Positions 21,463-34,344 of a stretch of DNA of 64,000 nt are shown here, one piece after another. The notes under the pieces are model-generated. The model searched no databases. It saw nothing but the letters and a program-made list of their open reading frames with translations, and was not told the origin of the DNA. Source of the stretch: Erinaceus europaeus (taxonomy: Eukaryota; Chordata; Mammalia; Eulipotyphla; Erinaceidae); NCBI RefSeq assembly GCF_950295315.1, contig NC_080181.1:38903375-38967374 (forward strand), written 5' to 3'. A program made the position numbers and the translations under genes. Position 1 is the stretch's first letter. Each line of letters starts with the position of its first letter.

Positions 21463-24400
21463 ATGGTACTACAACACATTAAATCCATACGATCAGTAAA
21501 TGTCAATGGCTTAAACTCACCCATCAAAAGGAACAGAGTGGGGGGATGGATCAGAAAACATAACCCAACCATATGCTGCTTGCAAGAATCCCATCTGTCA
21601 CAACAAGATAAACAGACTTAAAGTGAAAGAAGGGAAAACTATCCTACAGTCTAATGGACCACAAAAAAAGGCAGGAACAGCCATTCTCATCTCTGACACA
21701 ATAGATTTTAAATAAATAAAGTAATAAAATATAGGCAAGGACATTACATAATGATTAGAGGATCAATCAGCCAAGAAGATATAACAATTATTAACATCTA
21801 TGCATCCAATGAGGGACCATCTAAATACATCAAACACCTTCTCGAAGAACTTCAAAAATACATCAATAGTAATACAATATTAGTGGGAGACTTTAATACC
21901 CCAGTCTCACACTTAGACAGATCAACAAAACACAGAATCAACAAAGATACAAGAGAATTAAATGAAGAGATGGACAGACTAGACCTTTTGGACATTTTCA
22001 GAGCTCTTCACCACCCAAAATTGGAATACACATTCTTTTCAAATCCACATAACACATACTCAAGGACAGACCACATGTCAGACCACAAAGACAACATCAG
22101 TAAATTCAAGAGCATTGAAATCATCCCAAGAATCTTCTCAGACCACAGTGGAGTAAAACCAACATTTAACAACAAACAAAAAATTATTAAAAGTCACAGA
22201 ATCTGGAAACTAAACAACATACTCCTTAAGAACCACTGGGTCAGAGACACTCAAACAGGAAATACAAATGTTCCTGGAAACAAATGAAAATGAAGACACA
22301 ACCTATCAAAATATTTGGGACACAGCTAGAGCAGTACTGAGAGGGAAACTCATAGCCATACAATCACATATTAGTCAACAAGAAAAAAACCAAATAAACA
22401 ACCTTGCTGCACACCTTAAGGACTTAGAGGAAGAGGAACAAAGAAACCCTAAAGCAACCAGAAGGAAAGAAATCACTAAAATTAGAGCAGAAATAAACAA
22501 CATTGAAAATAAGAGAACCATACAGAAGATCAATGAAGCCAAATGTTGGTTCTTTGAAAAATTAAACAAGATAGACAAACCCCTAGCCAGAATCACAAAA
22601 AAAGGGAGATGACTCAAATTCATAGAATTGTAAACGATAGAGGAGATATCACAACTGACATCACACAAGTCCAGAAAACCATGCGAGACTTCTATGAAGA
22701 ACTATACACCACCAAGCTAGAAAATCTGGAAGAAATGGAAGAATTCCTAGAAGCATATGCCCTTCCAAAACTGAACCAAGAAGAACTACAAAACCTAAAT
22801 GCATCAATCACAGACAAAGAAATCAAAACAGTTATTAAGAATCACCCCAATAACAAAAGTCCTGGACCAGATGGCTTCACAAACAAATTCTACAAAACTT
22901 CAGGAAACAGTTAATACCCATACTCCTAAAGCTTTTCCATAAGATCGAAGAAACAGGGACACTTCCTTCCACTCTATGAAGCCAACATTACTCTGATACC
23001 CAAAGCAGTTAGAGACACAACAAAAAAGGAAAACTACAGGCCAATATCTCTGATGAACATAGATTCCAAAATATTAAACTAGACCTTGGCCACCGGATAC
23101 AACAGCACATCAAAAAGACTGTTCATCACAACCAAGTGGGATTCATCCCAGGAATGCAAGGCTGGTTCAACATCCGTAAGTCAGTCAATGTCATTCACCA
23201 CATCAATAAAAGCAAAGCCAAAAACCACATGATTATCTCAATAGATGCAGAGAAAGCCTTTGACAAAATCCAACACCCATTCATGCTCAGAACTCTACAA
23301 AAAATGGGAATTGATGGGAAATTCCTAAAGATAGTGGAATCCATATATAGCAAAACAACAACCAACATCATACTCAATGGACAGAAGTTGAAAGCATTTC
23401 CCCTCAGATCAGGACTAGACAAGGCTGCCCACTATCACCATTACTCTTCAATAGTATTGGAATTTCTTGCCATAGCAATCAGGCAAGAGAAAGAAATCAA
23501 AGGAATACAGATTGGAAGGGAAGAAGTCAAACTCTCACTATTTGCAGATGACATGATAGTATACATAGAAAAACCTAAAGAATCCAGTGGAAAACTACTG
23601 GAAGTTATTAGGCAATATAGCAAGGTATCAGGCTACAAAATCAATGTACAAAAATCAGTGGCATTTCTCTATGCAAACACTAAAACTGAAGAAGAAGACA
23701 TCCAGAAATCACTCCCATTCACTGTTGCAACAAATCAATAAAATACCTAGGAGTAAAGCTGACCAAAGAAGTGAAAGACTTGTATACTGAAAACTATGAG
23801 TCATTCTTCAAGGATATAGAAACTGATATCAAGAAATGGAAAGACATCCTATGCTCATGGATCAGAAGAATAATACCATCAAAATGAATATTCTTCCCAG
23901 AGCCATATACAAATTTAATGCGATACCCATCAAAGTTCCACCAAGCTTCTTTAAGAAAATAGAACAAAAACTACAGTCATTTATCTGGAACCAGAAAACA
24001 TCTAGCATTGCCAAAACCATCTTGAGAAAAAGAAACAGAAATGGAGGCATCACACTCCCAGATCTCAAACTATATTATAATGCCATGATCATCAAAACAG
24101 ACTGGTACTGGAACAAAAATAGGCACTCAGACCAGTGGAACAGAATTGAAAGCTCATATCTAAACCCCAACACCAATGGACATCTAATCTTTGATAAGGG
24201 GGCCCAAAGTATTAAATGGAAGAAGGAGGCTCTCTTCAATAAATGGTGCTGGGAACACTGGGTTATAACATGCAGAAGAATGAAATTGAACCACTTTATC
24301 TCACCAGAAACAAAAGTCAACTCCAAATGGATCAAAGACCTGGATGTCAGACCAGAAACAATCAAATACTTAGAGGAAAACATTGGTGAAACACTTTCTC

Positions 24401-25269
24401 ACCTAAACCTCAAGGACATCTTTGATGAAACAAACCCAATTGCAAGGAAGACTAAAGCAGAAACCAACCAATGAGACTACATCAAATTGAAAAGCTTCTG
24501 CACAGCCAAAGAAACTATCACACAAACAAAGAGACCCCTCACAGAATGGGAGAAGATCTTCACATGCCAAACATCAGACAAGAGACTAATCATCAAAATA
24601 TACAGAGAACTCAGCAAACTTAGCACCAAAAAAGCAAATGACCCCATCCAAAAATGGGCAGAGGATATGAACAAAACATTCACTTCAGAGGAGATCCAGA
24701 AAGCTAACAAACATATGAAAAACTGTTACAGGTTGCTGATTGTCAGAGAGATGCAAATAAAGACAACACTGTGATACCAACTCACTCCTATGAGAATGGC
24801 ATACATCAAAAAAGACAGCAGCAACAAATGTTGGAGAGGCTGTGGGGACAGAGGAACCCTTCTACACTGCTGGTGGGAATGTAAATTTGTACAGCCTCTA
24901 TGGAGTGCAGTCTGTAAAACTCTTAGAAGACTAGACATGGACCTTGCATATGATCCAGTAATTCCTCTCCTGGGGTTATACCCCAAGGACTCCATAACAC
25001 CCAACCAAAAAGAGGTGTGTACTCCTATGTTCATAGCAGCACAATTCATAATAGCTAAAACCTGGAAGCAACCCAGGTGCCCAACAGAAGATGAGTGGCT
25101 GAGAAAGCTGTGGTACATATACACAATGGAATACTATGCATCTCTTAAGAACAATGAGCCCACCTTATCTGACCCATCTTGGACAGAGCTAGAAGGAATT
25201 ATGTTAAGTCAGCTAAGTCAGAAAGATAAAAATGAGTATGGGATGTCCCCACTCATCAACAGAATTTGA
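21463..25269 (+). pseudogene. L1 B ORF2, full span but disrupted
   Basis: The span is 1,269 codons, close to a typical mammalian L1 ORF2. Order: endonuclease (start 21,463; 'INGLNSPIK'-type region, 'VGDFNTPVSHLDRS' near 21,885, 'SDHSGVKPTF' near 22,138), linker, reverse transcriptase ('[15 protein letters not shown]' near 23,238; FADDMIVY near 23,540), thumb, and the Cys-rich C-terminus ('[18 protein letters not shown]' near 24,829). In-frame stops or shifts lie near 21,620, 21,712, 22,290, 22,610, 22,912, 23,430, 23,740 and 24,773. Confidence 0.93.
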
Positions 25270-26622
25270 GAAAGAAGAACAGAAATGGAAACTAAAGCAG
25301 GATCTGATTAAATCGAGAGCAGGGCACCAATGTAAAAACACTGTTGTGAAGGGGAGGGTGGCCATTGGGATTCCCGGCACGATGGAGTGTTGGGGGGGGT
25401 TGGGGTGCGGGTGGGGATGGGACACAGTCTTTTGGTGGTGGTAGTGGTGTTTATGTACAATCCTATTAAAGTGTAAACATTATATAAACCACTATTTAAT
25501 TAATATGAGAGGCAAAAAACTGATGATATGTCTAGAACTTCTTAAAACACAGACTGAGTCTTTTTAATACATAGGCTGTCTTTGATATGTTCTCTCCCAA
25601 AAGCCTAGACCAGGGAGAACAGAAGCAACCAACAACACAGCTATATACAAGATGCTGGGTACTATACCCCAAACCATATCAAAGGGACTTTCCAAAATTA
25701 ACCCTATCACCAAGTAATGTGATGATAACAATAACTATCCATTGTCTTCTTGAACCCTAAGACAACAGGAACCTCACATTTCCACTATAGAGCCTATATT
25801 TCCCCCAGTCCTGGAACCTTAGGGTGGGGCCCATTTTTCTGCATGCTGCTGTCAATTCAAATCAAATAATATTGCATCCACGGATCATAACCTAATCAAC
25901 ACAACGAGTGCCACCCCAGCATGCTTCACTTCAGACTGTGACCAGAGACTTCAGGTTTGGAATGACAACCCTTCAGCTTCATCACTCAGGTGAAACCTTT
26001 CCTTTCATAGTATTCTCTAATTCCATTCCAGGTGTTGCACTCCCCAATAAAGTCCCCAAACCTAGATATAGCCCAGGTCCCCTGAGACAGAGCATAGGTT
26101 TACCCGTTCCCATAAACTAGGGGAAAAATATATACCTGAAAGCCGAAGTACACAAGAGCATGCAGGGAATACCCCCAACACTTCATCTGCACTATTACAG
26201 TCTTTAGGTCCATGATTGTTCAACAATTTGTTTGGCTTTGCATGTTAACTCTCTTTTCAGCCACCTGGTTCCGGATGCTGACCAGACTTCCCTGGACAGA
26301 CGACCCCATCAATGTGTACTGAAGCACCATTTCCTCAGAGCCCCACCCTACTAGGGAAAGAGAGAGACAGACTGGGAGTATGGATTGACCAGCCAACGCC
26401 CATGTTCAGCTGGGAAACAATTACAGAAGCCAGACCGTCCACCCTCTGCAACCCACAAGGACCCTGGATCCATACTCCCAGAGAGATAGAGAATGGGAAG
26501 GATATCAGGGGAGGGGATGTGATGTGGAGATCGGGTTATGGGAATTGTGCGGAATTGTACCCCTCTTATTCTATGGTTTTGTTAATGTCTCCTTTCCTAA
26601 ATAAGTAAAGAAAAAGAAAAGT
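25270..26622 (+). mobile_element. Long-type L1 3'UTR of copy B
   Basis: Starts with a G-rich tract (25,388-25,445, 'ggggggggttggggtgcggg' type), then about 1.1 kb shared with copy C, including 'tgcttcacttcagactgtga' and 'ggaattgtgcggaattgtac', and an A-rich end. G-rich tracts near the 3'UTR start are common in L1s. Confidence 0.88.
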
Positions 26623-27254
26623 AGCATATAAATAACTTCATTTGTTCTCTTATTCCATATATCTTCAGGTCATAGCAGTCTATGTGTTATATTTTAGTTT
26701 CTAAAAATAATACTTCATATTTTTCCTTCTCTCTATTCCATTCATAAATATTTCCAACTCCTTATTGAAAGACCTCCTTCTTTATCTGATCAGTATATTA
26801 GGCTGGAAACATTTCTGGTTACAATGCGTAGTCTCAAGTATCCTGGGGCATAAGAGGTGTCTCTCCTTTCTCCTGGGCTCAGGTATCAAATCAGCTACAG
26901 AAAATCACACTCACATATAAGTGGTCTTACCTCATTCCACAGGGTGGAGTCCGCCATATTTTTGAAGGAGTAATTGCATCACTAATTATCCCGGATATCC
27001 AGGCATATTCCAATTATTTCTTGATAATGGATAAAATAAATTTCAGAGCAAAGGTATACAGAAGCAAAGTAGAGTATTACATAACAAAGATGGTGATCAA
27101 TTCTAAGACAAAGAGTCAAATATGCATGAAGCACACAACATATAAATGTAAATGCATGTAATGGATGTAGTGAATAGACAAGCAGGCCAAACTATAATAA
27201 TAGCTGGGTCATCGATAACCAGCTCTTAGAGACAGATATAAAATCAATGGAGAA
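26623..27254. other. No recognisable feature
   Basis: AT-rich unassigned sequence. Part may be very old L1, but I cannot support it. Confidence 0.4.
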
Positions 27255-27795
27255 TCCTGACCTCCCTGTGCAGATGAGCTCACCAATGTGTCCTGGAAGC
27301 TCATCCCTACCCAATTAGAAAAAGATAGAAGCAGGCTGCCAATGCCTATGTTCAGCATAAAAGCAATTACAAAAGCCAGAATTCTCATCTTCTGCACTCC
27401 CCAAATAACTGACCCATATACTCCCAGTGGGGTAGAAATGAGAGAGGAAGATGACCAGAAGGCTCTGAAATCCTACTCTGTCAGGATCCAGAGAGAGAAA
27501 AGGAAAAAGGGAGGGACATTTGGATGTAGTAGTAGGTATGTGTGAGACTTGGAAAGGAAGAAAAGATAGGGCCATGGAAAAATGAGAAATATATACAAAT
27601 ACAGACAGTTGTAGAAATAATTGTTGACCCATATATGCAACCTTGGGAGAACTGCAATAGCTTCCAATGACAGGAATGGGGAAACAGAACTATGGTGGCA
27701 GGAGCTGTACAGAGTTGCACCCCTGTTATCTACTAATTTTTTAAATCAATATTAAATCACTAATAATATTTTTAAAAATAAAAATATTTAAATGA
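27255..27795 (+). mobile_element. Older L1 3'UTR fragment
   Basis: Shares order with the 3'UTR of copies B and C ('caccaatgtgtcctggaagc', 'gcctatgttcagcat', 'gcaattacaaaagccagaa') but carries an extra middle section and ends 'aaatcaatattaaatcacta', as does 56,345-56,835. A separate, older subfamily. Confidence 0.75.
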
Positions 27796-27891
27796 CCATC
27801 AAAAATAATAAAAATAAAAAATCCATGGAGATATATAACACTATCATAAAACAATAATATTTAACTGACTACCATCAGACACTCCACCATA

Positions 27892-27911
27892 CGCACACAC
27901 ACACAGATACA

Positions 27912-27953
<42 letters not shown>
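27892..27953. repeat. (CA)n microsatellite
   Basis: CA run with a few interruptions at its 5' side. Confidence 0.95.
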
Positions 27954-28002
27954 AGCTAATGCAATGGATCACATGGATCACAGTTGCATAAAACACATAG
28001 AT

Positions 28003-28140
28003 CGGGTGGAGGGTAGACTGCATAATGGTTATGCAAACAGAGTCTCATGCCTGAGTCTCCAAAGTCCCAGGTTCAATCTTCCTCACCAGCATAAGCCAGA
28101 GCTAAACAATGCTCTGGTTAAAAAAACACACACACACATA
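28003..28140 (+). mobile_element. Second-family SINE
   Basis: Head 'gggtagactgcataatggtt' and 'atgcaaacagagtctcatgc', B-box-like 'ccaggttcaatcttcctcac', ending in a short A/CA tail. Confidence 0.8.
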
Positions 28141-28144
28141 GATC

Positions 28145-29025
28145 TTTGAAAGACATTGAGAAATGAATGGTCTAATAGAAGAGAACACAAATACTCTCAG
28201 GTCAGAATCAACTTATTTAGGAAAATGGTAAGAATGGTGAAATTAAGAAAGAGTGTGACAATTAGAATTATCTTCAAAAAGTGGACTTTTCTTTTCCATG
28301 AATAGTTTATTTAGTGGTTAAAATTTTCATGTTTCTATTTCTTACCAAGGAATTCTTTATAACATTTCTACTACTTGATAGAAGAATTTTATATTCACTT
28401 AAAGCAAATTGGAACTGATTTTCAGAAAGCTCTAAAACTCTCTGGACAATATGAAGTACAGAGGTTTCTTGTAGATTTTTCTGAACACTGAAAACAAACT
28501 ATAATATTTCTAGCTAAAAGTCATTTCTGCTAGCTTCTTCTAGTGATTGACAGGACTGAGTTCAAATACCAGTCTCCTTTTAAAGTCACATATTGCCTCT
28601 TCTATCTACTTTCTATCTACAGTTTTCAGACTTCCTTTTATTTCAATCACTATCTCAAGGCACAGCCTCAAAAATCTTGATGCCATATCAGGCTTTGCAG
28701 AAAGAATATTATGGTGTCAAGGGTCTTTAGGAAATAGGACAGAAAAGCCAATCAGCCACATAGGTTAAAAAAAAATAGTACAGTCATCAGGACCTTCCAC
28801 AATACTGAACACCACTAGCTTCATGCTTGAAAGAGGTGACTGCTTTATCTGGCTTTGCATAAGCTACAACAAATACAATAATGACTCACATGTAGGATAT
28901 GGAAACACATGATGAGTGAGTGAAAGCTGAACACAAAATTTATTTTTGTGCACAGGTCTGCTTTGTATAAAGGCTAAGATTAGTTTTGTGTCCTGTGACC
29001 TCTTTTGTTATGAATATTATTTTTT
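28145..29025. other. No recognisable feature
   Basis: AT-rich sequence. The 73-codon frame at 28,547-28,768 has no recognisable motif. Confidence 0.4.
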
Positions 29026-29029
29026 TAGT

Positions 29030-29270
29030 TAATAGGAGGTATATATAACGACCATTCCTGCCACCAAAGATCTGTGTCTCTACCCCCACCCCATAGTGAA
29101 ACCAAAAATCTACTTTCAACCTCTACCCAGAGTTTTTTACTTTGGTGCAGTACTCTAAACTCAGCCAAATACAACTTTTCATTTCCCTTTTCTGTTCTTC
29201 TTTCTAAACTTCTGTTTATAATTTGGATCATCCAATACTTGTCATTCTCTTTCTATTTGATTGTCTATTT
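29030..29270 (-). mobile_element. Old L1 3'-end fragment
   Basis: 'taataggaggtatatataac', 'tctctacccccaccccatag' and 'ataatttggatcatccaata' are compatible with the reverse complement of an old L1 ORF2 end. Resembles 11,222-11,488. Confidence 0.45.
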
Positions 29271-29745
29271 AAAATGTCTTATATCTAAGCAGCTAGTTTT
29301 GAAATAAAGGTGCTAACTTTTATATTTATTTATCTTGACACCATCAAGATCTTACTAAATGCCAAGTCACCTGTAATTGACAAAGGGGAGTGAGATGGCT
29401 TCTCTGTCATCTGGAATTTCCTGTCAATGTCAGAATTAGACCAGAAAGCATAACTGGAAGAGTGTGTATCACTGAAAATATAGGGTAAAGTAAGATCAGC
29501 TACTTGATAAGAAATAAATCACTAGATTACTAACAAATGACCTCTTGGCATTGTGTCTTGATGGTAAGCATGAAGAAATCAATTCTCTCTTCCAAATCTT
29601 TCACTCTACTAAAGACAATAAATATTGTGTAGAAAGACAGAGGAAAGGGAAAAATCAGACTGCATAAGTGCATATCTCTGATTATATCACTTCAATCATA
29701 GTAACAGCTTATGCTAACTAGTATTTCTTTTTAATCTATTTTTAG
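29271..29745. other. No recognisable feature
   Basis: AT-rich DNA without a recognised repeat or exon. Confidence 0.4.
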
Positions 29746-29749
29746 ACTT

Positions 29750-29975
29750 TCTTTTTTAATTAATTAACACATTTACTATTGGATAAAGACAGAAATTGAG
29801 AATGCAGTGGGAGATAGAGAGGGAAAGAGACAGAGAGACACCTGCAGCCCTGTTTCACAACATGTGAAGCTTCTCCCTACTTCTCCCTACAGGTGAAAAC
29901 CAATATCTTGAACCTGGGTCCTTTTGCACTGTAATGTGTGTGATTAACCAGCTGCACCACTGTCTGTCCCCATGC
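29750..29975 (-). mobile_element. Diverged ERI-like SINE
   Basis: Reverse copy: AT tail, GA-rich tract, 'cacctgcagccctgtttcac', an internal 11-bp duplication ('cttctccctac' twice at 29,868-29,891), B-box-like 'gaacctgggtccttttgcac' and a decayed head. Confidence 0.75.
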
Positions 29976-30019
29976 TTTATATTTCTTATGTAGTATCTCA
30001 TGTTTATGTTTGTCTTAAA

Positions 30020-30215
30020 TTTTTATTGTTGCTAGGGCTTTATCACTCTAGGCCAACCTTTTCAGATAGACCAAAAAGTCAGAGAGAGGACAGATAATAA
30101 AGCACCAAATCTTCTTCTAATGCAATAGGGGCCAAGATGAACCTGGGTCATGCACATGTCAAAGTAGGTGCACTATAGAGTTGAGTTAACTTAATTAGCT
30201 CTGCTTGCTTTGAAG
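30020..30215 (-). mobile_element. Diverged tRNA-type SINE
   Basis: Reverse: 'ttattgttgctagggcttta', GA-rich tract, 'gatgaacctgggtcatgcac' (B-box-like), then a decayed head. Confidence 0.55.
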
Positions 30216-30238
30216 TTAAGTTTATTATCTTTGAGAAC

Positions 30239-30599
30239 TGAAGTTGTTGCTGAGGACTTATTCTGATGCAGTCTCCGCCCCCAGGTTTTTCTATGCCCCG
30301 CTAAATCCTAGAGTGCCCCCTTTCAACCAATCCTGGCCCTACACGGCACCCCTGGTTGTCGCCCAATAAAAAGCCCCCTCACGCCTCCCCTCGCTCTCTC
30401 TGGGCTCTCGGCTCTCCCTCTCTGAGGTCTTGCTCCCTGCTCTCCCCCCGAGGTCGGCCATTGCCGGCTGGCTCCACGTGGTCTGAACCAAACCTCCCCC
30501 CCCATCCTATTATAAAGATTTGTGTACCCCTTTGCTCTGGACTTCCGCTCTCTTCTCCATGGTGCAGCCCGACACCAGACCGCAGCAACAACATGAAGT
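30239..30599 (+). mobile_element. Solo LTR with perfect 6-bp duplication
   Basis: The 349-bp LTR runs from TG at 30,245 ('tgttgctgaggac') to CA at 30,593 ('cgcagcaacaaca'). tgaagt lies exactly at 30,239-30,244 and 30,594-30,599. It is GC-rich and CpG-bearing, unlike its surroundings. 'cccaataaaaagcc' near 30,362 may be a TATA-type box. Terminal TGTTG and AACAACA match the 19,744 LTR, but the body differs, suggesting a related class II family. Confidence 0.88.
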
Positions 30600-30601
30600 C
30601 A

Positions 30602-30895
30602 TGGGGGCCAGGCAGTAGAGCACCGGTTAAGTACACATAGTATGAAGCACAAGGACATGCACAAGGATCCTGGGTCTGCAGAGATCCATCTGAAGAGAGG
30701 TTGCTTCACAAGCAGTGAAGCAGGTCTGCAGGTGCCTATCTGCTTCTCCCCCTCTCTATCTTCCTCTCCTCTCTCTTTCTCTATCCTGTCCTATTAAAAA
30801 AATGAAAAAAGGCCTGCTGGAGCCCTGTATTTGTAGTACTGGTGCCAAGCCCCAGCAATAACCCTGGACAGAGAGAGAGAGAGAGAGAATTGAAG
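30602..30895 (+). mobile_element. ERI-like SINE, extended 3' form, (GA)n end
   Basis: Head 'ggggccaggcagtagagcac', body 'gaagcaggtctgcaggtgcc', CT tract, and extended domain 'gcctgctggagccctgtatt' with 'agcaataaccctggacag', passing into a (GA)n run at 30,870-30,888. It starts directly after the solo LTR. Confidence 0.88.
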
Positions 30896-30899
30896 TCTT

Positions 30900-31270
30900 G
30901 AAGTCATAATATATAATTTCAGACATTTAAAAATCAACTGTGACAACAGTTGTCAATAAAATTTGCCTTTTTTTAATCAGAGAATTAGATGTAGGAAACT
31001 TAATTTGCCATCTTGTAGCCTTTGGTTATAGAGTTTTATGGTTGGCACTTACAAACCATATCACAGATAATACAAACACAAATACCTGAAAATTCAACAG
31101 ACAGTAGCTACCAATTATAGAAACACTGTGGATTCTAAAATTGTTGAATTAAGTAACTACGGAGCTTAGTAGTAAGTAGAAGAGGATCTGCTCTGACATT
31201 TAACCATAACAGAATCTCTAAGGCAACTATACACACTTTATAGTCCATCATAGATTCATGGAAATACTCT
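30900..31270. other. No recognisable feature
   Basis: AT-rich unassigned sequence. Confidence 0.4.
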
Positions 31271-31277
31271 TTTGGTA

Positions 31278-31466
31278 ATAGTGTATTTATTCATTTATTA
31301 GATAGAAACAGAAATACATCAAGGGTGAAGGGGGAGATAGAGAGGGAAAGAGAAAGAGAGGCACCCACAGCACTGCTTCGCCTTTTGTGAAGCTTTCCCC
31401 CTGCCAGGTAGGGACTGTGGGCTCGAACCCGGGTCCTTGAGCACTGTAATGTATGTGCTTAACTGG
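31278..31466 (-). mobile_element. ERI-like SINE, diverged
   Basis: Reverse copy with GA-rich tract, 'cccacagcactgcttcgcct', 'gggctcgaacccgggtcctt' (B-box-like) and 'tgtatgtgcttaactgg' (head). Confidence 0.8.
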
Positions 31467-31469
31467 AAA

Positions 31470-31971
31470 CACTTTATTGACACAAATTTCAAAAATTTGT
31501 TTTTTGAAAGAAATTTTCACTGGAAAAAATTTAGGGGTCAAAGACACAAAAAAATAGAACAATGGTCTAATAGTCTTCACTGACCAAGTATAATCTCTGC
31601 TCTTAACAACTGAAACATCACCCACATGTTTTTGTAGTAAATCAACTGTTTTTCCTAAGAAGTTTCTTTTCTCCAAAGCTATTAACTAAAAAAAAACAAG
31701 TGTTTTTTTTTTTTTTTTACTTTTACTTTATCATTATGGGCTGTGACAAAGTAAAGGAGAGGAGAGTCCTTTCTGTAGATCACTAGTGAAATTATCTAGA
31801 GTCTGCAGCCTAGTAGAGTTATATTCTGTCTCCATGGAAACTACAGTCAAATATTTATTTTCCTGAATATGAGGATATTTCATACATTTTATGTGCCTGT
31901 GGTTCTTCCTTTTACTTTTATGCAGATTTATAGGCTCTCCTAATAAGAAAGAGTGTAAGGACTATAGGTAT

Positions 31972-32012
<41 letters not shown>

Positions 32013-32655
32013 ACTTTCACCTGGGTTTTGTTTATTAAATACACAGATGATATTCCATTTTACTTTTCTCCTTTTCCATTTTCTTCAGACAAGCAAAATT
32101 GAGCAAACTTCTATTTTTTTTTTTTCTTGCTTTGGATCTCAAGAGTCAATTGGAAAATATTGGGCGGGGGGTTTGAAAAAGTAAATTATTATATTTTTTC
32201 AAACAAGTTTAATTTTCATAGGTCCTAAGCTTGTTTCTAAATATGTATTTATGTAATTATGACATTAAATAAATTGATTAACCTTTTATGATAACCCCAA
32301 TCATTAACACAAGGAGGAAGATAATTGTGCTTGAACTTATTGTTTACTTCTTAGTCTTCCTTCTCATTTTCTGTGACCACAAACATGACTTGGGAACTTT
32401 CCGTTCTGGACAAGATAAATGTAGATAGAGACTAATTTAACTTTATCTCTCCCAGTGGAATTGTGATATTTGAAAGTCAGAGAGAAGAAGGCATTGGGGT
32501 CAAGCTGGGGATCTGAATTTAAGAACTCACAGGGCAATAATATTCTTACTTTCTTTTTGCCTAATATATCCTAGAAAGGATGCTTGGAAATCTTCAAACT
32601 GGAATTGCTAGTAGGCACAGACAAAATATAATACTTAAAAAATCCTGCTTCGTAA
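31470..32655. other. Unassigned DNA with a (TG)n tract at 31,974-32,008
   Basis: Contains a (TG)n microsatellite and several T homopolymers (31,707-31,719; 32,115-32,126). No gene recognised. Confidence 0.45.
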
Positions 32656-32658
32656 AAT

Positions 32659-32778
<120 letters not shown>

Positions 32779-32779
32779 A

Positions 32780-33222
32780 AAGGGGGAGCCTCCCTAGTGA
32801 AATAGAAATCTTGTTGACAATAAATACCAAACTGCATCTAAACATTATGGAAGAATTCATGTACCATTCCTATCTCCATCAACAAATTCTGGGCAGCAAC
32901 AAACTCTAATCCCTCCTAAGTGCCTACAAAATAGAATTCTGGACATAGATCCCTCTCACAGAAGGAAGAGTCTCTGTCTCCCCAAGAGGATGATGCCAGT
33001 CATTCAAAATGCCCCATCCACTTCCCTGAGTCAAACAGAAGTGTTGACTTATAAACCCACCCTCTGGTAACAAAGTGCCCTATGGAATCAGGGATTAGTG
33101 AGGATGAGTGTGGAACCCAGATTCCATATGTACCAAACAGTAAGGTGTTAGCAAAGTTTCATGGAGGAAGGGCCAACACTTCAAAATTATAAACACCCAA
33201 CATGACATTGAAAACCATTCAT
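32780..33222. other. No recognisable feature
   Basis: Unassigned sequence. Confidence 0.4.
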
Positions 33223-33224
33223 AT

Positions 33225-33382
33225 TAGGGCTGACAAGATAGCTCAACTGGCTGAGTTGTCTGCTTCATCACGCATGGGACCAGGGTTTGAATCTGACCCC
33301 CATGCCACTCTGGGAAGTTTAAATGCTGTGGTTACTTTCCATCTCTCTCTGTTTATCAAATAAAGAAATTAAAAAAAAAAGA
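33225..33382 (+). mobile_element. tRNA-type SINE, another variant
   Basis: Head 'agggctgacaagatagctca', B-box-like 'ccagggtttgaatctgaccc', short CT tract and poly-A end (33,370-33,380). Confidence 0.7.
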
Positions 33383-33407
33383 GTGAGTCCACTTTGTGAA
33401 GACCCAA

Positions 33408-33565
33408 GGTCAGTGGTCTGGGAGGTGGCACAGTGGATGAATTTTAGACTCTCAAACATGAGGTTCTGGGTTCAATCACTGGCAGCACATGTAGCAGAGT
33501 GATGTCTGGTTCTTTATCTTTCTCCTCCTATCTTTCTCATTAATAAATAAAATATTTAAAAAAAG
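33408..33565 (+). mobile_element. Third tRNA-type SINE variant
   Basis: Head 'gtggtctgggaggtggcaca', 'gaggttctgggttcaatcac' (B-box-like), 'gtgatgtctggttctttatc' and an AAAT tail. Parallels 13,440-13,588. Confidence 0.75.
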
Positions 33566-33569
33566 AGCC

Positions 33570-34340
33570 AAGGCCACATGTCAATGGCCACATTAGTAAT
33601 CCTGGAAGACCTCCTCCCTTAACTGAACATTCTGAAGACTTCTTGGATACAACTTCTTGAGAGATCATGAGTCTGAACCATCAAGGTAAGTCCTCATGAA
33701 TCGTGATCCTTAGAAACTGGAATAGTAAATGTTTGCTGTTTAAAGCCACTAAGCTGGGGGGGGGTTATTAGGCATCAGTAGATATTTAATATGCCAAATA
33801 ATTAAGACAACCTGAAAGGATGTGACATCTGGGTTGTACTGGGAAGGGTGGCTTGATCATTCATTTAATCAAACATGTAAATTACACTGTACTGCAAGTT
33901 AGGTTCTGCTCCAGTCACTAAAATACAGCTTGGAGAATTAGAAGAACCCTTCCTTTATCTTACATTCAAGAATCGAAATCTATTTATCCAGTTGTCCTTC
34001 AGAACTGCTCATGTTCACAGTGACTCGTGACCAGCTTCGGAGTGTAAATGTATCAATAGATTACATGACTATATTCTAATAAAATTGTATTTGCAAAACA
34101 AAACATGTATTGGGGTAAATTAGGCCCAAGAATCATAGTCTGTAGAGCTTTAACTTATGCTGTATAATGAAAACTAGATAAAACGCAAGCAAGGAAAAAT
34201 AACAGAGAAACTATGTCCCTTGAAACTAAAACACTATGTTCTTAGGACACAACTTAATACTTAGAAGGCATTTTCTAGACTTGATGACTATATGTAGAAT
34301 ATAGATTTTTGACACAAGACTAGAAGCAATAGCACAGACA
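33570..34340. other. No recognisable feature
   Basis: Unassigned sequence with a G-run at 33,758-33,767. Confidence 0.4.
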
Positions 34341-34344
34341 AAAG

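Larger units (their letters stand above)
19490..26622 (+). mobile_element. L1 copy B, nearly full-length
   Basis: The 5'UTR is recognisable from about 19,490 by alignment with the reverse complement of copy A, and resumes after a solo LTR at 20,107. ORF1, ORF2 and a ~1.35-kb 3'UTR ending in an A-rich tail at about 26,600-26,622 follow in normal order. Both ORFs are damaged, so the copy cannot move on its own. Confidence 0.88.
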
